In this document: positions 26,847-35,680 of the stretch, in pieces | How the letters are laid out: each line of letters opens with the position of its first letter | Position numbering within the stretch: position 1 is the stretch's first letter | Assembly: GCF_905397395.1 (NCBI RefSeq) | Contig: NZ_CAJPVH010000015.1 | Span: 42,786 to 106,785, forward strand | Source of the DNA: Cupriavidus campinensis | GTDB taxonomy: Bacteria; Pseudomonadota; Gammaproteobacteria; Burkholderiales; Burkholderiaceae | Direction of reading: 5' to 3' | DNA: 64,000 bases | Translations under genes and position numbers: made by a program | Notes under the pieces: model-generated | What the model was told of the DNA's origin: nothing | What the model saw: only the letters and a program-made list of their open reading frames with translations | Databases searched by the model: none

Positions 26847-27890
26847 ATGAGCGGTTGGAAAACCCTTCATCTTCCCGGTGTCGGGCGGGCGTTGCAGGTC
26901 CGCTTCAGACAACCGGTTCCCGGTGTGAACCGTGCGCTGCAAATGCGCCTGGCCCACCCGGTGGCGGGTCGCGCCTTGCTGCGCGGCAGCCGGACAACCT
27001 TGAAGTACACCCTGAACAGTCTGGGCGTGCTTTCCGTGGCCGCAGCGGTCACCCTGACCGTCAGCCAGCAATGGCGGACGTCGCTCGCCGGCGCGCTGGC
27101 GGGCAAGGAAGCGCCCTCGGTGCTGCTCGGCGCGGCCCTGCCGGCCACGACGGCCCATGCCAGCACTGGCGTGCCGCCGGTCTCGGCGGACGTGGCCGCC
27201 GCGCGCCTGGCGCATGCCACCAACGGCCTGCCGACGGTATCCGGCGTGGACGAGTGGAGCGTGTCGGCCGCGGGCAAGGTCCCGTCGGTGGCGCACCTGG
27301 CCGCGCAGATCCCGGTGCAGCGCGTGGCGCTGGACGCCCGCAACACCACGGCGCTCGGCTCCGCACGTGAGCAGGCCGCCGTGGCGGACTACATCGCCCG
27401 CAAGTACCGCGTGGCGGCGCAGGCCACCGGCCAACTGGTGAAGGCCGCGTACATGACTGGCCGCGAGGTCGGCATCGACCCGCTGCTGATCCTCGGCGTG
27501 ATCGCCATCGAGTCCAGCTTCAACCCGTACGCCGAAAGTGGCGTGGGCGCGCAGGGCCTGATGCAGGTCATGACCAAGGTCCACCAGGACAAGTACGAAG
27601 CCGTGGGCGGCGTGTCTGCCGCGCTGAACCCGTACGCCAACATCAAGATTGGCGCGCTGGTGCTGAAGGATTGCATCGCCCGTGCCGGTTCGCTGGAAGG
27701 CGGCCTGAAGTACTACGTGGGTGCCGCCACGACCAACACCGATGGTGGCTACGGCGCCAAGGTGCTGGCCGAGCGCGCCCGCCTGCGTCAGTTGCTGGGC
27801 CTGCCCGCCAACGACACGAAGCCGGTCGACGCCAAGCCGACGACGGCCGAGAAGCTGGAAGCGGCCACGGCCACGGCCCAGGCGGCCTGA
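26847..27890 (+). CDS. membrane-anchored lytic transglycosylase (SLT domain)
   Basis: A 347-residue family 1 lytic transglycosylase. After an unusual Arg-rich cytoplasmic tail with a 15-residue repeat (residues 10-24 and 25-39) comes a membrane anchor (about residues 55-75) and a low-complexity periplasmic linker. The catalytic SLT domain has ILGVIAIESSFNPYAESGVG with the catalytic Glu at residue 222, and AQGLMQVM. It cleaves peptidoglycan glycan strands to 1,6-anhydromuropeptides. ATG 26847 follows GGAGGT by four bases. The gene is monocistronic, ending in a strong terminator. Which Mlt type it represents is not clear. Confidence 0.88.
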   Translation: MSGWKTLHLPGVGRALQVRFRQPVPGVNRALQMRLAHPVAGRALLRGSRTTLKYTLNSLGVLSVAAAVTLTVSQQWRTSLAGALAGKEAPSVLLGAALPATTAHASTGVPPVSADVAAARLAHATNGLPTVSGVDEWSVSAAGKVPSVAHLAAQIPVQRVALDARNTTALGSAREQAAVADYIARKYRVAAQATGQLVKAAYMTGREVGIDPLLILGVIAIESSFNPYAESGVGAQGLMQVMTKVHQDKYEAVGGVSAALNPYANIKIGALVLKDCIARAGSLEGGLKYYVGAATTNTDGGYGAKVLAERARLRQLLGLPANDTKPVDAKPTTAEKLEAATATAQAA

Positions 27891-27914
27891 TCGCCGCCCA
27901 GCTGGGCACGGCAT

Positions 27915-27944
27915 GAAAAAGAGCACCCCTCGGGGTGCTCTTTT
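27915..27944. terminator. rho-independent terminator after the lytic transglycosylase gene
   Basis: Nine-base stem GAGCACCCC / GGGGTGCTC (27921-27929 and 27932-27940), minimal loop, then TTTT; an A-run before the stem makes it usable on the minus strand too, for the convergent aminotransferase gene. Confidence 0.9.
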
Positions 27945-27954
27945 CATTTGCGCT

Positions 27955-27972
27955 GCTATCTATATAGATAGC
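27955..27972. repeat. AT-rich 18-base palindrome with TATATAGAT core
   Basis: GCTATCTATATAGATAGC is a perfect palindrome between the terminator and the 3' end of the aminotransferase gene. The core recurs at 48200 and 49626, also between genes; its function is unknown. Confidence 0.6.
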
Positions 27973-27996
27973 GGTGCCGACCCGGCCCTTAGCGCA

Positions 27997-29178
27997 TCAC
28001 CGCAGGAAATGGTGGAGCCGCTGCATCGCTTCCTCGATGTTTTCCATGGCGGTTGCGTACGAGATGCGGATGTAGTCGCGCGCGGTGTGCGGGCCGAAGT
28101 CCGTGCCAGGCACCATTACCACGCCGGCGTCATGCAGGATGGCCTGCGTCAGCTTGTCGGCATCGCCCGCATGGGGGTGGTTCACGTGGCGGCAGTCGGC
28201 GTAGACATAGAAGGCGCCGTCCGGCTTTACCGGCACCCGCAGCCCCAGCGCCTCCAGCGCCGGCACGATGGCATCACGGCGGCGGCGGAATTCGGCCTTG
28301 CGCTCGTCGTAGATGGCCAGCGCCTCGGGCGTGAAGCAGGCCAGCGCCGCGTGCTGCGCCACCGCCGACGCGCAGATGAACAGGTTCTGTGCCACTTTCT
28401 CGAAGGCCGGCACCAGCGCGTCCGGCACCACCAGCCAGCCCAGGCGCCATCCCGTCATATTGAAATACTTCGAGAAGCTGTTCACGGTGATCACGTTGTC
28501 GTCCAGCGACAGCGCGGAGACCGGCGGGGCATCGTACGACAGACCCTGGTAGATCTCGTCGAGGATGGCGAAGCCGTTGCGGCGGCGGACTTCGGCGAGG
28601 ATGCCGCGCAGCTCGTCCGGCAGGATCGACGTACCGGTGGGATTGCTCGGCGACGCCAGCAGCACCCCGCGCGTGTCCGGCCCCCAGTTGGCGGCCACCT
28701 GGGCGGCGGTGAGCTGGAAGCGCTCGGCCGGCCCGCTCGGCACCATGCGCGCCCGGCCGTCGAAGGCGGCCACGAAATGGCGGTTGCAGGGGTAGCTCGG
28801 ATCGGGCATCAGCACCTCGGCGCCAATCTCCACCAGCACCGCGCAGGCCAGCAGCAGGGCGCCGGAGGCGCCAGCGGTCACGATCACGCGGCGCTCGGGG
28901 ATGTCGATACCGTAGGCGGTCTTGTAGTAGCCGGCGATGGCCTCGCGCAGCGCGTGGATGCCCAGCGCCCCGGTGTATTGCGTCACGCCCCGGCGCATGG
29001 CCGCCTCGGCGGCATGCACGACCGGCGCGGCGGCAGTGAAGTCTGGCTCGCCAATCCCCATGTGGATGATGTGGCGCCCGGCCCGTTCGAGTTCGGCGGC
29101 CTGCTTGGCCAATTCCATGACGTGGAAGGCGTCGATATTGGCGAGGCGGGAGGCAGTGGCAAGGCGCTGGTGGTCCAT
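27997..29178 (-). CDS. class I/II pyridoxal-phosphate aminotransferase
   Basis: A 393-residue fold-type I aminotransferase. GIGEPDFTAAAPVV, TAGASGALLLA, SPSNPTGTSI, the Schiff-base Lys in NSFSKYFNMTGWRLGW and the substrate-binding Arg in DYIRISYA are all present. Sequence resembles aspartate/alanine-type enzymes of Burkholderiales, but the donor cannot be assigned. ATG 29178 matches the family start (MDHQRLATASRLANIDAFHVM); no strong ribosome-binding site is visible. A terminator behind nusB separates it from the riboflavin operon, so it likely has its own promoter. Confidence 0.87.
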   Translation of the reverse strand: MDHQRLATASRLANIDAFHVMELAKQAAELERAGRHIIHMGIGEPDFTAAAPVVHAAEAAMRRGVTQYTGALGIHALREAIAGYYKTAYGIDIPERRVIVTAGASGALLLACAVLVEIGAEVLMPDPSYPCNRHFVAAFDGRARMVPSGPAERFQLTAAQVAANWGPDTRGVLLASPSNPTGTSILPDELRGILAEVRRRNGFAILDEIYQGLSYDAPPVSALSLDDNVITVNSFSKYFNMTGWRLGWLVVPDALVPAFEKVAQNLFICASAVAQHAALACFTPEALAIYDERKAEFRRRRDAIVPALEALGLRVPVKPDGAFYVYADCRHVNHPHAGDADKLTQAILHDAGVVMVPGTDFGPHTARDYIRISYATAMENIEEAMQRLHHFLR

Positions 29179-29281
29179 GGCGGTCAGGATGGGCGGAGGG
29201 CTCGGGAGGGTTGAGGGTAAGGGTAGGCAGCGCGGCGCGGATCCCAAAGGATCAAGCGATGCGCGGAAATATCGCGCTGAA

Positions 29282-29306
29282 ACAAAAACACCCGCCGGGG
29301 CGGGTG
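29282..29306 (-). terminator. rho-independent terminator after nusB
   Basis: On the minus strand an eight-base stem CACCCGCC / GGCGGGTG (29306-29299 and 29296-29289) is followed by a run of T (29288-29284). It ends the ribBA-ribH-nusB transcript 36 bases after the nusB stop. Confidence 0.8.
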
Positions 29307-29341
29307 CTCTGGGCTAGTGTCAACCAGCAGTGACGGCAGGC

Positions 29342-29851
29342 TTAGCGGCGCGCGGCAACTTCCGGCGCGCGAACCTGGGCGGCGAGCTTGTCCAGCACGC
29401 CGTTGACGTACTTGTAGCCTTCCACGCCGCCGAAGGTCTTGGTCAGCTCCACGGCCTCGTTGATGACGACCTTGTAGGGAATGTCCAGACAATGCACGAG
29501 CTCGAAGCTGCCAACCAGCAGCGCGGCGCGTTCCACGGGCGACAGTTCGGCCACGGGGCGGTCCAGGAACGGCTCGAACGCGGCCGTCAGGCGCGCTTCC
29601 TCGCGCACGGCGCCATTGAGCAGGGCGTCGAAGTGCTCGCTGTCGGCCTTGTTGAAGCCTTGTGCGTCATGCAGGTGGGCCTGAATCGCACCAATATCGT
29701 TACGATTCAGCAGCCATTGGTAGAGGCCCTGCAGCGCCAGCTCGCGCGACCGGCGGCGCGCGCTCTTCGGCGGGGCCTTGGGCTCGGTGCGGGCCGGCTT
29801 GGCGCCGCCCGGCTTGCCGGCGTCGCCGGTGTCGGTGGCGTCACTCATCAT
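29342..29851 (-). CDS. nusB: transcription antitermination factor NusB
   Basis: A 169-residue NusB. The first 30 residues are a Lys/Pro/Ala-rich extension common in this family in Burkholderiaceae; the helical core begins [16 protein letters not shown] and ends with [17 protein letters not shown]. NusB with NusE (S10) binds boxA of rRNA leaders and suppresses premature termination. ATG 29851 overlaps the ribH stop by four bases (ATGA); a second ATG follows at 29848. Coupling of ribH to nusB is a classical arrangement. Confidence 0.95.
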   Translation of the reverse strand: MMSDATDTGDAGKPGGAKPARTEPKAPPKSARRRSRELALQGLYQWLLNRNDIGAIQAHLHDAQGFNKADSEHFDALLNGAVREEARLTAAFEPFLDRPVAELSPVERAALLVGSFELVHCLDIPYKVVINEAVELTKTFGGVEGYKYVNGVLDKLAAQVRAPEVAARR

Positions 29852-30351
29852 GCTTCCTCGTCTTCGTCTTCGTCGTTCTGGCCGCTGCGCAGGGAGTCCA
29901 GCGCGACCACCAGGTTCGCCATTTCCACGGCGGCGCGGGCGCAGTCGCGGCCCTTCTCGCGCGTGCGGGCGTGTGCCTGCGCATCGGTATCCACGGTCAG
30001 GATGCCGTTGGCGATGGGCACGTTGAAATCCAGGCCCACGCGCGTGATGCCGGCGCCGGACTCGTTCGAGACCAGCTCGAAGTGGTAGGTCTCGCCGCGC
30101 ACCACGGCGCCGAGCGCGATCAGCGCGTCGAACTGGCCGCTTTCGGCCATCTTCTGCAGCGCCAGCGGAATTTCCAGCGCGCCGGGCACCGTCACGACCA
30201 GCGTGTCTTCGCCTTCCACGCCGAGTTTTTCGAGTTCGGCCACGCAGGCCTCGCGCAGCTCGTCGCAGACGGGCTCGTTGAAGCGACCCTGCACGATGCC
30301 GATGCGCAGGCCTTCACCTTCGAGGTTGCTGGGGTAGAAGCCGTGATCCAT
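29848..30351 (-). CDS. ribH: 6,7-dimethyl-8-ribityllumazine synthase
   Basis: A 167-residue lumazine synthase, which condenses 5-amino-6-ribitylaminouracil with dihydroxybutanone phosphate in the penultimate step of riboflavin synthesis. [31 protein letters not shown] and the catalytic His in [12 protein letters not shown] are intact. The acidic C-terminus (NDEDEDEEA) is unusual in composition but variable in the family. GGAGAA six bases upstream supports ATG 30351; the frame upstream is open but dissimilar. It lies between ribBA and nusB on the same strand. Confidence 0.95.
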   Translation of the reverse strand: MDHGFYPSNLEGEGLRIGIVQGRFNEPVCDELREACVAELEKLGVEGEDTLVVTVPGALEIPLALQKMAESGQFDALIALGAVVRGETYHFELVSNESGAGITRVGLDFNVPIANGILTVDTDAQAHARTREKGRDCARAAVEMANLVVALDSLRSGQNDEDEDEEA

Positions 30352-30439
30352 TGTCAGTTCTCCAATTGTTCGGGGAAGGGTGGCTGGCCGCGCCGGATGG
30401 GCGCTGGCTGCCATCGATGTTCGTGAATGTTCGTTGGTT

Positions 30440-31555
30440 TTAGTCGCAGTTGGCTTCGCCGTGCATCGGCTGGCAGCCGGTCACTTCGAGGTCGTAGCCG
30501 GTCATGCTCGGCATCTTCTGGGGCGAGCCCAGCACGCGCATCTTGCCCACGCCGAGGTCGCGCAGGATCTGGGCGCCCATGCCGTAGGTGCGCAGGTCCG
30601 GCTTGCGGCGCGGACGGTCTTGCGGGGCGTCCAGCGCGGCGAACTGCGAAAACAGCTGCTCGGGCGAATCGCCCACGTTCAGCAGCACCATCACGCCTTG
30701 CTCGGCGCCGTGCAGTACCTCGAGCGCGGCCGGCAGGCTCCACGAGTGCGTGGTGCGGGCCGATTCCAGCAGGTCGAGCACCGACAGCGGCTCGTGCACG
30801 CGCACCAGCGTTTCCGTGTCCGGGCGCGGCTGGCCCTTGACCAGCGCCAGGTGGGCGCGGCCCGTGGGCTTGTCACGGTAGATCACGCCCTGGAAGCTGC
30901 CCCACGGCGTCTGCATGGTGCGCTCGCCCGCCCGTTCGATGATGCTTTCGGTGCGGCTGCGGTAGTGGATCAGGTCGGCGATGGTGCCGATCTTGAGATC
31001 GTGCTCGCGCGCAAACTCGACCAGATCCGGCAGGCGCGCCATGGTGCCGTCGTCCTTCATGATCTCGCAGATCACGGCCGCCGGCGTCAGGCCGGCCAGG
31101 GCGCCGAGGTCGCAACCGGCTTCGGTATGGCCGGCGCGGATCAGCACGCCGCCGGGCTGCGCCGTCAGCGGGAAGATGTGGCCGGGCTGCACGAGGTCGC
31201 TGGCCTTGGCGTCGCGGGCCACGGCGGCCTGCACGGTGCGCGAGCGGTCGGCGGCGGAGATGCCGGTGGTCACGCCCTCGGCGGCCTCGATCGACACCGT
31301 GAAATTCGTGCCGTGCACCGTGCCGTTGCGCGACACCATCGGATACAGCTCCAACTGGCGGCAGCGTTCGGCGGTCAGCGTCAGGCAGATCAGGCCGCGC
31401 CCGTACTTGGCCATGAAGTTGATGGCTTCCGGCGTGACGAAGTCGGCCGCCAGGACCAGGTCGCCTTCATTTTCGCGATCTTCCTCGTCAACGAGGATGA
31501 CCATGCGGCCGGCGCGAATGTCGGCAATGATGTCTTCGGTACGGGCGATAGTCAT
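30440..31555 (-). CDS. ribBA: 3,4-dihydroxy-2-butanone-4-phosphate synthase with degenerate GTP cyclohydrolase II domain (RibBA/RibBX type)
   Basis: A 371-residue fusion. Residues 1 to about 205 are a complete RibB domain: [22 protein letters not shown] and the HTEAGCDL motif are intact. The C-terminal 165 residues align with GTP cyclohydrolase II, but the zinc-binding CxxxxxxxxxxCxC segment after RVH is absent ([20 protein letters not shown]) and the domain is short. It should make dihydroxybutanone phosphate but not open GTP, fitting the RibBX class described for other proteobacteria. A separate GTP cyclohydrolase II must be elsewhere. ATG 31555 is the conserved start. No FMN riboswitch was seen upstream. 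Confidence 0.88.
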   Translation of the reverse strand: MTIARTEDIIADIRAGRMVILVDEEDRENEGDLVLAADFVTPEAINFMAKYGRGLICLTLTAERCRQLELYPMVSRNGTVHGTNFTVSIEAAEGVTTGISAADRSRTVQAAVARDAKASDLVQPGHIFPLTAQPGGVLIRAGHTEAGCDLGALAGLTPAAVICEIMKDDGTMARLPDLVEFAREHDLKIGTIADLIHYRSRTESIIERAGERTMQTPWGSFQGVIYRDKPTGRAHLALVKGQPRPDTETLVRVHEPLSVLDLLESARTTHSWSLPAALEVLHGAEQGVMVLLNVGDSPEQLFSQFAALDAPQDRPRRKPDLRTYGMGAQILRDLGVGKMRVLGSPQKMPSMTGYDLEVTGCQPMHGEANCD

Positions 31556-31799
31556 GGCTGGGGCAACGTCAGGGAATACGGCGGGTGGCAGTAGGCGGGC
31601 AGGGCCGGAGGCAGGGGCAACAAAGCCGGCGAAATCAAGCCCGCTATTGTACGCCAAGCCGCGGGGTTCGGGCCTGCCCCGGGCTGACTCAAATATGTCG
31701 CATCAGGCACTTATGCGTCATGGTGTGACGGACGACAGGTACGGGTGCGGCTGACCGCTTACCATGTCACCCACAGCATACGAATCAGGAGCCTGCCGC

Positions 31800-32840
31800 A
31801 TGACCTTGCCGCTGAACGGAATTCGCGTCGTTGAGTTTGAAGGGATTGGCCCCGGCCCGCTGGCGGGCCGGATGCTGGCCGACATGGGGGCGGAGGTCAT
31901 CGTCATTGCGCGCAGGCAGAAGGTGGCCGTGGCGGCGCAGCTTGGCGGCGACAAGGACAGTCCGCTGCGGCGCGGCAAGACCATCGTGCCGCTCGACCTG
32001 AAGGACCCGGCGGGGTTGGCGGAAGCGCTGGCGCTGGTGGCTGGCGCTGATGCATTGATCGAGGGCAACCGGCCCGGGGTGATGGAGCGGCTGGGACTCG
32101 GCCCCGCCGACTGCGCGGCGCGCAACCCGCGCCTGGTCTATGGCCGCATGACTGGTTGGGGGCAGGCCGGACCGCTGGCCCAGTCGGCCGGTCATGATCT
32201 CAACTACGTGGCGCTCACTGGCATGCTGTCACTGTCCGCGCGGCCCGGCGAGACGCCGGCCATCCCACCAACCGTGCTGGGCGACGCCGGCGGGGCGCTG
32301 GGCCTCGCCTTCGGCATCGCCTGCGCGCTGGTCGATGCGCGCGCCAGCGGCCGGGGGCGCGTGGTGGACGGCGCCATCGTCGACATGGTGGCCATGCTCG
32401 GCGGTATCGCGCTCTGGGTACGCAACAACGGCCAGATCGACGGCCCCACGCCGAGCCCCTTCCATCAATCGCCGTTTTACGATGTTTACGCCTGTGAGGA
32501 CGGTGGGCATATCACCATCGGCGCGCTGGAACCGCAGTTCTACGCGCTGCTGCTCGACAAACTCGGCATGACCGATGTGGACCCCGCCACGCAGTACGAC
32601 CACGCGACATGGCCGGCGTTGAAATCGCGATTCGCTGATGTGTTCCGCAGCCAGCCGCGTGCCCACTGGGACGCGCTGCTCGGTGGCACCGATGTCTGCT
32701 ACGCGCCCGTGCTGAGCGTGGCGGAGGCCGCCAGGCATCCGCACAACGTGGCGCGCGGCATTTTCATCGAACGCCCGGACGGCACGCTCGACGTGGCCGG
32801 GGCGCCGCGGTTCTCGGACCTGTCGCCCTCAGAGCAGTGA
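31800..32840 (+). CDS. CaiB/BaiF family CoA-transferase (alpha-methylacyl-CoA racemase-like)
   Basis: A 346-residue family III CoA-transferase-fold protein. GIRVVEFEGIGPGPLAGRML and DMGAEVIVI begin the large domain, with the conserved LDLKDPAGL and the DLNYVALTGML stretch typical of alpha-methylacyl-CoA racemases, including the catalytic region GHDLNYV. It probably epimerises 2-methyl-branched acyl-CoA thioesters or moves CoA between acids. AGGAG nine bases upstream supports ATG 31800. It is oriented against the surrounding riboflavin genes and overlaps the 3' end of ribE by 12 bases. Confidence 0.87.
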   Translation: MTLPLNGIRVVEFEGIGPGPLAGRMLADMGAEVIVIARRQKVAVAAQLGGDKDSPLRRGKTIVPLDLKDPAGLAEALALVAGADALIEGNRPGVMERLGLGPADCAARNPRLVYGRMTGWGQAGPLAQSAGHDLNYVALTGMLSLSARPGETPAIPPTVLGDAGGALGLAFGIACALVDARASGRGRVVDGAIVDMVAMLGGIALWVRNNGQIDGPTPSPFHQSPFYDVYACEDGGHITIGALEPQFYALLLDKLGMTDVDPATQYDHATWPALKSRFADVFRSQPRAHWDALLGGTDVCYAPVLSVAEAARHPHNVARGIFIERPDGTLDVAGAPRFSDLSPSEQ

Positions 32841-33461
32841 GACGGACTCGCCCTGCGAGGCGGACAGCATCCGCTCCACGTACCGCGCGATCAGGTCGAT
32901 CTCGAGGTTGACGCGCGCGCCAGCCTTCAGTTCGTTCAGCGTGGTCACTTCCACGGTGTGCGGGATCAGGTTGATCGAGAACTCGCAGCCTTCGGCCACA
33001 TCGCTGACGCTGTTCACGGTCAGCGAGACGCCGTTGACCACAACCGAGCCCTTGTAGGCCAGGTAGCGGCCCAGCTCGCGCGGGGCGCGGATGCGCAGCT
33101 CGTGCGATTCGCCAACCGGGGCAAAGCGCACGACGTCGCCAAGCCCATCGACGTGACCGGACACGAGATGACCGCCCAGCCGGTCTGCCAGCCGCAGCGC
33201 CTTCTCGAGATTGACGCGGCCCGGCTTGTCGAGGCCCACGGTCTTGTCGAGCGATTCTCGGGAAACGTCTACGTCGAACTGGCCGTGCTGCAGGGCCACG
33301 ACGGTCATGCAGGCGCCCTGAATGGCGATGCTGTCGCCGATGATCACATCGGTCAGGTCCAGCTCGCCGGCGGCGATGCGCAGGCGCACGCCAGCGTCGG
33401 CGTTGCCCAGCGGGGAGACGGTGTCGATGCGGCCAACGGCCGCCACAATGCCAGTAAACAT
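32829..33461 (-). CDS. ribE: riboflavin synthase, alpha subunit
   Basis: A 210-residue riboflavin synthase (named ribC or ribE by different conventions) that dismutates two lumazines to riboflavin. It shows the expected internal duplication: MFTGIVAAVGRI with GDSIAIQGACMTV in repeat one, and GHVDGLGDV with GSVVVNGVSLTVNSV in repeat two. Length is normal. It lies 42 bases after ribD on the same strand. Its stop region overlaps the convergent CoA-transferase gene. Confidence 0.95.
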   Translation of the reverse strand: MFTGIVAAVGRIDTVSPLGNADAGVRLRIAAGELDLTDVIIGDSIAIQGACMTVVALQHGQFDVDVSRESLDKTVGLDKPGRVNLEKALRLADRLGGHLVSGHVDGLGDVVRFAPVGESHELRIRAPRELGRYLAYKGSVVVNGVSLTVNSVSDVAEGCEFSINLIPHTVEVTTLNELKAGARVNLEIDLIARYVERMLSASQGESVSLL

Positions 33462-33503
33462 GCTTGCCTCGGAATACGTAGGGTCTGTCTGTTCAGGGGG
33501 ATG

Positions 33504-34625
33504 TCAGTGCTTGCTGTCGCCACGTCGGGCAATCAGCCGGAGGTCGTCGCCGATCTGGCGCACCTCGTGCCAATGGAAGGCGGCGGCGTCTTCGAGCCTG
33601 GCCAGCGGGGGCAGGTTGAACATGCCCTGCGCGTCGCCCAGCAGCCGGGGCGCCAGATAGATCAGCAGCTCGTCGGCACAGCCCTCGCGGATCAGGGACC
33701 CGTTGAGCTTGAAGCCGGCTTCCACATGCAATTCATTGATGCCGCGCTTGCCCAGTTCCTGCAACATTCGGCGAAGTTCGACCTTGCCGTGCGGATTGGG
33801 CAGCACCACCACCTCGGCGCCGCGTGCCTCCAATGCACGCTGCCGTGCGGCGTCTTCCACGGCGCAGAAGACCAGCACGGGCTTGGCGAAATCCCCGGAG
33901 TCGCGGTTCAGGATCTGCGCGTCTAGCGATACCTCGAGGCGGGAGTCCACCAGCACGCGCTGCGGCTGGCGCGGCGTGGGAATCGCCCGCACGGTCAGCG
34001 CGGGGTTGTCGTCCCGCACGGTGCCGATGCCGGTCAGGATGGCGCAGGCCCGGGCGCGCCAGGCATGACCATCGTCGCGCGCGGGTTTGCCGGTGATCCA
34101 CTGGCTGGTGCCGTCATGCAGCGCCGTGCCGCCATCGAGGGAAGCGGCCACTTTCACGCGCACCCATGGCAGGCCGCGCGTCATGCGCGAGACGAAGCCG
34201 ATGTTGAGGTCGCGCGCTTCCTTTTCCAGCAGGCCGCAGCGTACGTCGATGCCGGCATCGCGCAGTCGTTGCAGGCCGCGCCCGGACACCGCGGGGTTGG
34301 GGTCTTCCATGGCGGCCACCACGCGGGCGATGCCCGCGCGCACCAGCGCCTCCGCGCACGGCGGCGTGCGGCCGAAGTGGCTGCATGGTTCCAGCGTGAC
34401 GTAGGCGGTGGAGCCGGAGGGATCGTGGCCGCGCGAGAGGGCATCTTTCATCGCCTGGATCTCGGCGTGGTCCTGGCCCGCCGGCTGGGTATAGCCCTGC
34501 CCGATGATCTCGCCATGCTTCATCAGCACGCAGCCAACGCGCGGGTTGGGCGTGGTGGTGAACATGCCCCGCGCGGCGAGCGCGAGGGCCAGTTCCATGG
34601 CGGTATGGTCGGAGTCGGAAAACAT
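33504..34625 (-). CDS. ribD: bifunctional diaminohydroxyphosphoribosylaminopyrimidine deaminase/reductase
   Basis: A 373-residue RibD. The N-terminal deaminase has the zinc motif HAEIQAM and EPCSHFGRTPPCAEAL; the C-terminal reductase has RVKVAASLDGGTALHDGTSQWI and GIGTVRDDNPALTVR. It carries out the second and third steps of riboflavin synthesis from GTP. ATG 34625 is the family start (MFSDSDHTAMELALALA); no strong ribosome-binding site is seen. It lies 40 bases downstream of the last gene of the divergent pilin operon and could be read through from it. Confidence 0.94.
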   Translation of the reverse strand: MFSDSDHTAMELALALAARGMFTTTPNPRVGCVLMKHGEIIGQGYTQPAGQDHAEIQAMKDALSRGHDPSGSTAYVTLEPCSHFGRTPPCAEALVRAGIARVVAAMEDPNPAVSGRGLQRLRDAGIDVRCGLLEKEARDLNIGFVSRMTRGLPWVRVKVAASLDGGTALHDGTSQWITGKPARDDGHAWRARACAILTGIGTVRDDNPALTVRAIPTPRQPQRVLVDSRLEVSLDAQILNRDSGDFAKPVLVFCAVEDAARQRALEARGAEVVVLPNPHGKVELRRMLQELGKRGINELHVEAGFKLNGSLIREGCADELLIYLAPRLLGDAQGMFNLPPLARLEDAAAFHWHEVRQIGDDLRLIARRGDSKH

Positions 34626-34665
34626 GGCGGGGCAGGCTGTGCCGTTAGGTGAGAAAGCAGGGCGG

Positions 34666-35205
34666 TCAGTCGCAGTCGGCATCGGGGCCGGCGCCGCAGA
34701 TCCGGATGCGCCCCTGGGCGCCGAGCCTGACCTGCCGCTGCGCACCGCGGCATCGCACATGGAACGTGGCCGCGTAGAAACCGCCGCGTTCCGATCGAGA
34801 GTATCCCACAGGTGTCAAGCGGAGCGCAGGCGGCCCCTTGGCGCCATCGGTGCCACGCAGGGTCACGCGCAGGCAGGCGGCGTCCAGCGCGGTGACGGCG
34901 ATGGGCGGCCCGGGGGGCGCCAAGGGCACCACCGGCGCGAGCTGCCATCCGCCATCCAGCGTGGTGGCGCCCGGCAAGGGCCCCAGCCGGATTTCGACGC
35001 GCCGGTTGGCCGCCGTGGTGCGTGCCATGGCCAGCGATGCCGCCAGCCGGTCTGCGGCATAGGTCACGGTGTGCTCGGCCAGCATGTGGCGCAGGGCGGG
35101 CAGGGCGATGGCCGCGAGGATGGCGGCCACGGCCAGCGAGACGAGGAGTTCGGTCAGCGTCATGCCGCTGCGCTGGCGGACGTGCGCGATGGCGGTCTGT
35201 TGCAT
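34666..35205 (-). CDS. GspH/FimT family minor pseudopilin (second pilin operon)
   Basis: A 179-residue type IV pilin-like protein. A short leader ends in RQRSG, then MTLTELLVSLAVAAILAAIA is the N-methylated hydrophobic helix, with Glu at +5 of the cleavage site. The first mature residue would be Met rather than Phe, tolerated by prepilin peptidase. A GspH/FimT domain follows, with two Cys pairs. It is last in the second pilin operon, whereas its counterpart is first in the canonical operon upstream. ATG 35205 lies directly after the preceding stop. Confidence 0.8.
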   Translation of the reverse strand: MQQTAIAHVRQRSGMTLTELLVSLAVAAILAAIALPALRHMLAEHTVTYAADRLAASLAMARTTAANRRVEIRLGPLPGATTLDGGWQLAPVVPLAPPGPPIAVTALDAACLRVTLRGTDGAKGPPALRLTPVGYSRSERGGFYAATFHVRCRGAQRQVRLGAQGRIRICGAGPDADCD

Positions 35206-35206
35206 T

Positions 35207-35680
35207 TCAGCATCCTTCGGGTGGTCGAGCGGGCGGACTTTCCGTGGTGAGCAGGGAAAGCCACTCGCCGGTGCTCCGCAGCACGAGGGTGCCGCAGCGC
35301 GTATCGACAAAAGTGGGTGTGGCGCGGACTTCGACGCAACGGGACAGGTCGAGTCCGGCGCAACTGGTGGCCGTTAGCCAGTGCCGGACCGGGGCGGGCG
35401 GCGCGGGCACAGGGCGGGGCCAATGGCCGGCCGGCACGGTTGCGTCGCGGGCGCTCGCAAAGGTCGACGCGTTGAGTGCGTGCCGCTCGAGCGCCAGCAT
35501 CGCGGTGACCGCTTCGGCACGTGCCTGCATGCGCCATGCCCGGTGGAAATGCTGCTGCCATGCCGGTAGCGCCATGGCAGCGAGGATCGTGACGATCATC
35601 AGGGTGACCATCAACTCGACGAGGCTGAATCCCTGTTGGGTGCGCGGCAGGCAGGATCGGTGCGGCATGGCGGTGGTCAT
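35207..35680 (-). CDS. PilE-like minor pilin (second pilin operon)
   Basis: A 157-residue pilin. The leader ends QQG before FSLVELMVTLMIVTILAAMA, a normal class III signal with Glu5. The globular part is short, Pro-rich in the middle (PRPVPAPPAPV) and has four Cys toward the end, including a terminal Cys that could close a disulfide loop as in PilE. The ATG at 35680 overlaps the stop of the PilY-like gene (ATGA), so the two are coupled. It is much diverged from the PilE encoded at 39565-40011. Confidence 0.8.
   Translation of the reverse strand: MTTAMPHRSCLPRTQQGFSLVELMVTLMIVTILAAMALPAWQQHFHRAWRMQARAEAVTAMLALERHALNASTFASARDATVPAGHWPRPVPAPPAPVRHWLTATSCAGLDLSRCVEVRATPTFVDTRCGTLVLRSTGEWLSLLTTESPPARPPEGC

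Noticed and set aside
31695..31725. REP-like sequence resembling GCCTGATGCG
   Set aside because: Single copy with no clear stem; REP elements of that type belong to enterobacteria.
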